Both the position numbers and the translations under genes were made by a program. The notes below the pieces were generated by a model that was not told the DNA's origin, did no database searches, and was given only the letters and a program-made list of their open reading frames with translations. Shown here one piece after another: positions 6,179 through 12,103 of a stretch of DNA of 14,013 nt. The DNA is from DASYSA01 sp036003885 (GTDB lineage: Bacteria; Acidobacteriota; Blastocatellia; UBA7656), in contig DASYSA010000726.1 in the NCBI GenBank assembly GCA_036003885.1, forward strand, positions 1 through 14,013, written 5' to 3'. Position 1 is the stretch's first letter; each line of letters starts with the position of its first letter.

Positions 6179-7359
6179 ACCCGCCGAGACTCCAAATGGA
6201 CCCCCGAACTCACCACTATGAGAGCGAATACCCGGATGAGGTATCAACGCGTCAGGCGGGTTCCGGCGCGCGCTACCAACCGCGCCATGGCCTTAGCATC
6301 CCCAGCATCACAATTCTCGACAGCGACGGGCGCGTCATCGAGGAACAGCAGCGCAGGGTCTTTCGCCACAATGTTCAACAGGGTCTGGGCGCCGATATCA
6401 TCTTCGGCGGAGGCACAACCGGCGAATGGAACCGCATTACAAACATCGAGCGCCAGCGATTGATATGGATCGAAGCAGACGAGATCGCCCGTCTGAACCG
6501 CGAGATCAAAGCGGCCGGGCAACAGCCGATCGAAGCGTGGGTAGGGATTACGTCTGAGACGCGAGCGGAGACGCTCATGAATCTCGAATGCGCCCTTGAT
6601 GCCGGCGTTGATGCCGTGGTAGTGGCGCCGCTTTCAATTCACGATCTCGGCGATATCGTAACGTTCTTCCAACGTGAGGTGAACGATCTGTTCGACCATC
6701 GCGGCGGATGGCTTCCGGTTTTCCTCTACGATAACGCGGAAATCGCTGTCGATCCGCGCGCCTCCCACATTCGCACCCGCAGCCTGAAGCGATTGAGCCG
6801 GCTCCCGTTCATCTCCGGAGTCAAGGTGTCGGCGTCGCGGCGCGTGCTGGGCAACTACACCAAGGGAGCGCTGCATTTCAAAGACAAAGGCGAGTTCGGC
6901 ATCTACATCGGAAACGCGATGCTGATGTTTCAAACGTTCAGGCTCGACGACGGACTGGTGGGACGGGTGCGTGAGTACTGGAATCGCTACTTGCTTCACA
7001 ATGAGCTGCCGATCGGAGTCGTGGCCGGACCAGCTAACGTGATGCCGCGTGAATGGCAGCGCGCCTGGCGGGCGTGCTACGCCGGCGACGACCGACTGAT
7101 GCCGGTCTACAAGGCCGCCTTCGACCAGTTCAACGCCGCGTGCAATTTCGGAGATAGTGGTAGATCAGTCGAGAAGATGACGGCGTCATTGAAGTACGCA
7201 TTGAAGCTCGATTCCGTAATCGAATCGGATCTGGTTGCCGCGGGGACGCCGGAGCTCACGGAGGATGAGCGTCGAGAATTTGCAGTTCGATACTCGAAGA
7301 TCAAGAAGGAGTTGTCGACGGCCACGAACCCAATCTGGATAACTCGCCCTCAACGCTAG
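6169..7359 (+). CDS. DapA/N-acetylneuraminate-lyase family class I aldolase, diverged
   Basis: A TIM-barrel enzyme expected to form a Schiff base with pyruvate or a similar keto acid. Family marks, in order, are GGTTGEW (81-87, the TTGE carboxylate-binding turn), VVAPLS, FLYDN with Tyr187 at the proton-relay position, and GVKVSAS with the Schiff-base Lys219. The Arg that binds aspartate semialdehyde in true dihydrodipicolinate synthase is not seen after the Tyr motif (it reads DNAEIAVDP), so lysine synthesis is unlikely. The protein has 396 residues against about 295 for the family, with a ~40-residue N-terminal extension and a long C-terminal helical part. The ATG at 6169 overlaps the cupin gene by 10 nt; a second ATG at 6196 is possible, and neither has a strong ribosome site. 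A sugar-acid aldolase or lyase is a reasonable guess only. Confidence 0.85.
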   Translation: MDLNPPRLQMDPRTHHYESEYPDEVSTRQAGSGARYQPRHGLSIPSITILDSDGRVIEEQQRRVFRHNVQQGLGADIIFGGGTTGEWNRITNIERQRLIWIEADEIARLNREIKAAGQQPIEAWVGITSETRAETLMNLECALDAGVDAVVVAPLSIHDLGDIVTFFQREVNDLFDHRGGWLPVFLYDNAEIAVDPRASHIRTRSLKRLSRLPFISGVKVSASRRVLGNYTKGALHFKDKGEFGIYIGNAMLMFQTFRLDDGLVGRVREYWNRYLLHNELPIGVVAGPANVMPREWQRAWRACYAGDDRLMPVYKAAFDQFNAACNFGDSGRSVEKMTASLKYALKLDSVIESDLVAAGTPELTEDERREFAVRYSKIKKELSTATNPIWITRPQR

Positions 7360-7395
7360 GCACCTCTCGCCGGTCTGAAATCTCAACAACGCAGA

Positions 7396-7504
7396 TGATC
7401 CTCGCAACCCCAACGGGGTTGCGGCCCAAAGCCCAAGGTTGCTGTACTCAGCTACTTTGGGAACCGCGGCGTTGATCCTCGCAACCCCAACGGGGTTGCG
7501 GCCC
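7396..7504. repeat. palindrome-hairpin-palindrome element, copy A
   Basis: A perfect 32-bp direct repeat (7396-7427 and 7473-7504) contains the palindrome AACCCCAACGGGGTT. Between the two lies a hairpin at 7432-7461: an 8-bp outer stem with one G-T pair, a mismatch, a GCTG/CAGC inner stem and a 4-nt loop. The core runs 7406-7497, 92 bp. It sits between two convergent genes and resembles REP/BIME-type intergenic elements; no transposase is nearby. Confidence 0.85.
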
Positions 7505-7601
7505 TGCTTCAAGTGCGTGATGCGATGAACTCACCATAGATCGGAGTTCCGCTGTCTTTGAACTCGTCTGGCGGTGCTGTTGGGCTGCAATCGGGAGGCT
7601 T

Positions 7602-7700
7602 CGGCCGCAACCCCCTTGGGTTTGGGGCTGTTGTTTCCGTCGCCCCAGGGTAGCTGAGTACAGCAACCCTGGGCTGTGAGGCGCAACCCCGTTGGGGTTA
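7602..7700. repeat. palindrome-hairpin-palindrome element, inverted copy B
   Basis: Reverse complement of copy A in plan and largely in sequence. It comprises AACCCCGTTGGGGTT at 7685-7699, a hairpin at 7644-7673 with a perfect 8-bp outer stem, and a degenerate palindrome at 7609-7623. The palindrome-to-hairpin spacings are 11 and 20 nt, against 11 and 21 nt in copy A; the core is 91 bp. The 452-bp interval (7360-7811) holds no credible gene, and these elements explain most of it. Confidence 0.82.
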
Positions 7701-7756
7701 GACACCACTCCTCTTGACTATGGCGTGGCTGCGCCGCGCTAGAATGTCCTCTCAAA

Positions 7757-7775
7757 CCACCAACTCCGTTGGTGG
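7757..7775. repeat. separate intergenic hairpin
   Basis: CCACCAAC and GTTGGTGG form a perfect 8-bp inverted repeat around TCC. It lies 37 bp beyond the 3' end of the TPR gene. It may belong to the same repeat cluster or help end transcription; no T-run follows on either side. Confidence 0.6.
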
Positions 7776-7811
7776 GATTCCCGAGGTTCACAAAGTTTCG
7801 GAGCTGGCAGT

Positions 7812-9272
7812 CTAGCGCCTCTTTTGGCGCTTCTTTCCTGGCCGCAGCAGGTCACGCGGGATCATCTTGGTCAGCTTGCGTATGTAGGTGGGGGTGACTC
7901 CGAGTATTCCGGCAGCATCGCGCGCGCTGCCCTTTGCCTTGTACAGTGCGCGTGCCCATAGCCACTTCAGCAGCGAGACCTTGGCGTCCGCAAGGAGCGG
8001 GAGTGTCGCATCGGACAGAATGAAGTATTGCTCCTGATCCAACGAGGTGATTCGTTTGCGCGCGGCATGCGCGTCCTTCCTGAGTTCAGGAAGCGGACGA
8101 TCCCCAAGAGTCGCCTCCACGTCGGAAAGCATACGGCAGGCCTCGACAGGATTCGTCGCACAGACTGCCTGCGCCAGCAATGCTTTTATCTCCACTTCGA
8201 GCAGCGACGCCCGCAGGTCTTGTGATATGTCCAACGCTTGCCAGAGCACACCCGCCGCGTCAGCCTCGCGGTCCTGGGCCAGATACACTCTGCCGAGAGT
8301 CCGTTTGGCTTCGGCCTTCTGGGACTGGCTGGCAGCCTGTTCGGCAATCTCCAAAGCCGCGGTGAGCGCCTTCTCGGCCTCCGCCCACTCGCGCCGCGCG
8401 AAATGGACCTTAGCCTTGATCTCGTAGGTAGAGGCGATCTGCGTGCTTCGGGCCGCCGTCCCGACTTCGAGCGCCCGGGCTACGTAGCCCTCCGCCTTGT
8501 CGTACTCCTTGAGGGAGATCAGCGCTGTCGCGATGCTGTTCAGCGTCAGATAGGTGTACTGGCCGTGGCCCATATGCTGAAACGTATCATGAGCGAACAG
8601 CAGATACTTCAAAGCCGTTTCGTGTTCCCCGATTACATTCAGGGCCAGCGCCACGTTCACTCTTGCGACGGCAAGGTTATACTCGTCGTGGCACTTGAGC
8701 AACATCTTGATGCCGCGCTCGAGCGTAGTGCGCGCTTCCTCGACCCTGCCCATCCGATTGAGCACGCTACCTAAACAGAGATAGGCAAGACCAAGCCGGT
8801 AGGACCGCGATTGACTGCCATACAGAGCTATCGCCTGCTCGAAGCGTGTGGCCGCCTCTTCCCATCGCTCGAGCGACCAGAGCGCCTGCCCCTCATGCTG
8901 CACCGCTTCGGCCGTGGTGAACTCATCGTCACGGGCCGTCGCCACGACCCGCGCCAGCGAAGCGAGCCGAAGCGATTCGGTAGGTTCGCTGCGGCGGTAG
9001 TGGTAGATTGCCGACATAAGAAGCACTCGCGCGGCGAGCCCGAACGGGATTCGATTCACATCTTCGAGGTAAGGACTGAGTGCGGCCTCCATCTCCTCGA
9101 GCCGGCCCGCGCGCCCGTGTAACTCCGCGACAAGCAATCTCAACCGAATTGCCTCTTCATCGAACTCAGGGGCGATGTGCCAGTCATAGGTAATCATCGA
9201 CGCAAGCTTGTCGTAGTCACCCGATTCTCTCAGCTCCTCTAGAGGTGCAGGGTTGATAAAAGGCCTGGTCAT
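7812..9272 (-). CDS. TPR-repeat protein with C-terminal helix-turn-helix, putative regulator
   Basis: Residues 1 to about 400 are a helical solenoid of tetratricopeptide-like repeats; typical pieces are ALWSLERWEEAATRFEQAI, LNRMGRVEEARTTLERGI and FARREWAEAEKALTAALEI. TPR domains bind proteins or peptides. The C-terminus (about 447-470) reads KGSARDAAGILGVTPTYIRKL, a Fis/Hin-like helix-turn-helix with AAGILGV and TPTYIRKL as the two helices, followed by a basic tail. This points to a DNA-binding regulator that senses through its TPR part. No receiver, kinase or ATPase motif is seen. Its ATG shares ATGA with a possible small ORF upstream. It is divergent from the TonB receptor gene, which makes control of that gene plausible but unproven. 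A weak 6-bp stem overlaps the stop codon. Confidence 0.85.
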   Translation of the reverse strand: MTRPFINPAPLEELRESGDYDKLASMITYDWHIAPEFDEEAIRLRLLVAELHGRAGRLEEMEAALSPYLEDVNRIPFGLAARVLLMSAIYHYRRSEPTESLRLASLARVVATARDDEFTTAEAVQHEGQALWSLERWEEAATRFEQAIALYGSQSRSYRLGLAYLCLGSVLNRMGRVEEARTTLERGIKMLLKCHDEYNLAVARVNVALALNVIGEHETALKYLLFAHDTFQHMGHGQYTYLTLNSIATALISLKEYDKAEGYVARALEVGTAARSTQIASTYEIKAKVHFARREWAEAEKALTAALEIAEQAASQSQKAEAKRTLGRVYLAQDREADAAGVLWQALDISQDLRASLLEVEIKALLAQAVCATNPVEACRMLSDVEATLGDRPLPELRKDAHAARKRITSLDQEQYFILSDATLPLLADAKVSLLKWLWARALYKAKGSARDAAGILGVTPTYIRKLTKMIPRDLLRPGKKRQKRR

Positions 9273-9424
9273 AAGGTGGTCGCCCCCCGGCTCGTCGATT
9301 TGATGGCGATTGCATTGTCAGTCACAGCATTACCCGTGTCAAGCAGAAACACCACGCGGTCTGGAGTCACAGCGGACGCATCAGGACCGCACCCCCGGCG
9401 GAGTTGCTCGACCTCGGCATCCAT
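9269..9424 (-). CDS. possible small ORF (51 aa) overlapping the TPR gene by ATGA
   Basis: Starting at the ATG at 9424, the product begins MDAEVEQLRRGCGPDAS, contains RVVFLLDTGNAV and ends GATTL. Its TGA overlaps the ATG of the TPR gene (shared ATGA), a usual sign of translational coupling, and AAGG lies 7 nt before its start. An in-frame TAA four codons upstream of the ATG limits how far it can extend. It has no recognised motif and no clear membrane segment. It may be a small partner or leader of the regulator, or a chance frame; the TPR gene itself lacks a ribosome site, which slightly favours coupling. Confidence 0.4.
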   Translation of the reverse strand: MDAEVEQLRRGCGPDASAVTPDRVVFLLDTGNAVTDNAIAIKSTSRGATTL

Positions 9425-9523
9425 TGTCAGGCCTTAAGAGAGGATTCGGCGCGCAAACGCCAGATAGCGCGCAAGTACAGCTCGGGTATAGCGTTCTAAT
9501 CACTGTCAGGCGCGATGCGCGAA

Positions 9524-9582
9524 CTCTTAGACAGTCGTTTCCATAATAGATGTCGATATGAAACCTGGTAGTTGTCTAATAG
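9524..9582. promoter_or_regulatory. inverted repeat between regulator and receptor genes, possible operator
   Basis: CTCTTAGACA (9524-9533) and TGTCTAATAG (9573-9582) are inverted with nine of ten bases paired, the centres 49 bp apart. Additional ACAG/CTGTC pieces lie at 9501-9507 and 9585-9592. The stretch 9425-9688 has no gene that I can support, and no convincing -35/-10 pair was found for either divergent gene. A binding site for the TPR/HTH protein is a guess from position. Confidence 0.3.
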
Positions 9583-9688
9583 GGAACAGACAGTGAGTCG
9601 GAATCCTGCCATAGTTTGTCGCTGACTCATGTACTCACCTTCAATCGTGACCGACTACCGTGCCGGACACACCCACCAGGAGGGCTGA

Positions 9689-12034
9689 TTGAAATACACG
9701 CTTCGACTAGGCCTGCTCTTTCTTGTGCTCCCCATCGCCACAGGTGCGCAACAGGCTAACACAGGCAATTCAATTGTCGCCGCCAACCTCACCGGGCAAG
9801 GCCGGCCGACAACTCTCCACGGCCGAGTTGTCGATGCTCGAACCGGAGAGCCCATGGCAAAAGTGAAGATCATCGTTGTTGAGTCTCATCAGAGCACCTC
9901 GACCGATGAGAACGGCGTCTTCAACCTGGAAGGTGTCCAGCCGGGCGAGCTCGATCTGTACATTACGACTGTTAGCTATGGGCTGGTCAAAAAGACGATA
10001 ACAGTGAAAGACGCTGGAACGGCCGAGGTGGAGATTGCGCTCAATCAAGAAGGCGCAACATTGACCGAAAAGGTCACAGTGTCTGCCGGCCCCTTCGACG
10101 AGATCGAGACTAATGCTTCATCCGAGAAGGCTCTCAATAAGACAGAGCTCCAGTCCCTCTCAATGGTGCTTGTCGGTGATCCGTTGCGAGCGTCTCAGGC
10201 GCTACCGGGCGTTACTGCCAATAACGATCTACGGAGTGAGTTTGCGGTTCGCGGCGCCGGTTATGATCACATCGGAATTTACGTGGATGGAATACTCACC
10301 GATGATTTTGTCCATACGACCATCATAGACAATGAAACTGACAACAAGCTTTCGCTCTCAGTCATTAACTCCGACACAATAAGCGGCCTGTCCTTCTTTA
10401 GTGGAGCTTTTCCGGCGAAGTACGGAGAAAAGACCGCAGCCGTGCTCAATCTTGAAACAAGGGATGGCAATCGCATAAGACCGTCAGGCCGCTTCTCGAC
10501 CGGGATCCTCACGACCGCGGGAGTAGTTGACGGACCATTTGCGAACAGCAAGGGTTCCTGGCTGATTGCCGGCCGCACCAGCTACGTTGACTACTTGCAG
10601 CGCTTCGTGGAGAAAATAACCAACACCAATACCAATAGAGATGAGAAAGAGGCGAGTCTTGATTTCACCGACATGCAAAGCAAAGTGATCTATGATCTTT
10701 CATCTCGTCACCAGGTCGGGATATCGGCGATTTACGGAATATTTCGTGGCGCAGATCCCGCAAGCAGCAATCAGGTTGATCCAAATGATCTGCACAAGTT
10801 CGACTCTCGTAACCTGCTGGTTAATGGCTACTGGAACTATTCACCGAACGCTCAACTGCTGGTCCAGACCCGACTCTTTGCGTTGAAAACTGATTCAACC
10901 AGCGTCAATCGAAACGACGTGCCCATCGAGGACAGAAGCCGCGCGCAGATCGGCATTCGCAACGACATAAACTTTCTCACTCATCATTCGAACCGCATTG
11001 AGGGAGGGTTTTATGTTCGCTCTATCAGCTCAACCCAGACGAGCAATTTCTTCCGGATATCTGAGCCATCAGTTTTTGAGACTCTCGAGCGCTTTGATCG
11101 GGACGCCATAGAACAGGCCTATTATGCACAGGATACCTGGAGTAGCGTGCGCAAGGGTCTTTCTGTAACGGGTGGCGGGAGAATCCAGCACAGTGGAGTA
11201 ACCGGCGAGACCCTCTTCTCTCCCCGAGCATCACTCGCAGTATCGACGTGGACTAATTGGAGACTTCGCGCGGGCTTCGGAAAGTATTATCAGTTTCCGG
11301 ACTTCAGACAGCTCTTTGGCTATCTCGGAAATTCCAACCTCCGCGCCGAGGGAGCGACCCACTACAATGCCAGCATAGAGCGGACCTTCGGGGAGAGGAC
11401 GCGTGTATTGGTTGAAGCATATGATAGAGAAGACAAGGATCAGATTTTCAGCCTCTCAGAGCCGCGCATCCAGGCAGGTCAGATAACACTTGAAGGGTCT
11501 CCGTTTCAAAACTCTTTGCGAGGCTACGCCCGGGGAGTCGAAGTGTCACTGCAGCGGAGAAGTGCCAACGGCCTTACCGGTTGGCTTTCTTATTCGTATT
11601 CGCGGACTCGTTTGCAGGATCGGCTGGACAATCTCAGTTTTGTCAGTGATTTCGATCAGCGACACACCATAAATATCTATGGGAGCTATCGATTGAGACC
11701 AACGTTTAACTTGAGCGCACAATGGCGGTACGGGAGCGGATTGCCCTGGCGGGGCTTTGTCGTGCCGGCAGGATCAGGTTTCGCGATCGGAAGTGAAAGA
11801 AATACTGCGAGGTTGCCGTACTACAGCAGGGTTGATCTAAGAGCGAACAAAGCATTTCTCTTTAAGAAGTGGAAGTTGACTCTTTCCGGAGAGCTCTTGA
11901 ATGTGCAGAATCGGAAAAACGTTTTCGATATTCGTTCTGATCCGGTCAGGATCAGATCTCGGGGCAGAGCCTTTTATGGATTGACGGATTTAATGCCAAT
12001 CCTGCCTTCAGTCGGCGTGGCATTTGACTTCTAA
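9689..12034 (+). CDS. TonB-dependent outer-membrane receptor with carboxypeptidase-regulatory-like N-domain
   Basis: A 781-residue outer-membrane beta-barrel for energised uptake. A signal peptide (1-20, ending TGA before QQ) is followed by a carboxypeptidase-regulatory-like fold (about 42-118, LHGRVVDARTGEPMAKVKI to AEVEIAL). The plug domain comes next (about 125-250, with DPLRASQALPGVTANNDLRSEFAVRGAGYDHIGIYVDG), then many amphipathic strands ending in VGVAFDF with the terminal Phe expected for outer-membrane assembly. The start is TTG at 9689, chosen because AGGAGGG lies just upstream and because it begins a proper signal peptide (MKYTLRLGLLFLVLP). The protein is shorter than SusC or the large Oar-like proteins (about 1000 residues or more). 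The ligand is unknown; no SusD-like partner is adjacent. The gene ends 4 nt before the heptamer inverted repeat. Confidence 0.92.
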   Translation: MKYTLRLGLLFLVLPIATGAQQANTGNSIVAANLTGQGRPTTLHGRVVDARTGEPMAKVKIIVVESHQSTSTDENGVFNLEGVQPGELDLYITTVSYGLVKKTITVKDAGTAEVEIALNQEGATLTEKVTVSAGPFDEIETNASSEKALNKTELQSLSMVLVGDPLRASQALPGVTANNDLRSEFAVRGAGYDHIGIYVDGILTDDFVHTTIIDNETDNKLSLSVINSDTISGLSFFSGAFPAKYGEKTAAVLNLETRDGNRIRPSGRFSTGILTTAGVVDGPFANSKGSWLIAGRTSYVDYLQRFVEKITNTNTNRDEKEASLDFTDMQSKVIYDLSSRHQVGISAIYGIFRGADPASSNQVDPNDLHKFDSRNLLVNGYWNYSPNAQLLVQTRLFALKTDSTSVNRNDVPIEDRSRAQIGIRNDINFLTHHSNRIEGGFYVRSISSTQTSNFFRISEPSVFETLERFDRDAIEQAYYAQDTWSSVRKGLSVTGGGRIQHSGVTGETLFSPRASLAVSTWTNWRLRAGFGKYYQFPDFRQLFGYLGNSNLRAEGATHYNASIERTFGERTRVLVEAYDREDKDQIFSLSEPRIQAGQITLEGSPFQNSLRGYARGVEVSLQRRSANGLTGWLSYSYSRTRLQDRLDNLSFVSDFDQRHTINIYGSYRLRPTFNLSAQWRYGSGLPWRGFVVPAGSGFAIGSERNTARLPYYSRVDLRANKAFLFKKWKLTLSGELLNVQNRKNVFDIRSDPVRIRSRGRAFYGLTDLMPILPSVGVAFDF

Positions 12035-12038
12035 GAGA

Positions 12039-12103
12039 TGATGCGTGATGCGTGATGGGCGGCGCACGATCACGAATCACGCATCACGCATCACACATCA
12101 CGT
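12039..12103. repeat. inverted heptanucleotide arrays between convergent genes, possible bidirectional terminator
   Basis: Left block: TGATGCG twice, then TGATGGG (12039-12059). Right block: ATCACGA, ATCACGC, ATCACGC, ATCACAC, ATCACGT (12069-12103). The 18 bp at 12039-12056 are the exact reverse complement of 12076-12093, with a 19-nt loop. The stem follows the receptor stop by 4 nt, and the stop codon of the convergent membrane-protein gene (12091-12093) lies inside the right arm. It lacks a T-run, but the long stem could end or protect transcripts from both sides. Confidence 0.9.

Noticed and set aside
7396..7504. Two identical 32-bp repeats 45 bp apart, resembling a minimal CRISPR array
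   Set aside because: Only two copies, the repeat is a near-perfect palindrome, the spacer is itself a hairpin present again inverted nearby, and no cas gene is visible.
7448..7791. Overlapping minus-strand ORFs of about 86 codons in the 7360-7811 interval
   Set aside because: They read through the palindromic repeats and carry no protein signature, so they are frames created by repeat DNA.
7812..7832. Hairpin at the TPR stop codon as an intrinsic terminator
   Set aside because: Only a 6-bp stem overlapping the stop codon and no T-run after it.
9310..9546. 78-codon plus-strand ORF upstream of the receptor gene
   Set aside because: No ribosome site or motif, and it overlaps both the better supported minus-strand small ORF and the putative operator.
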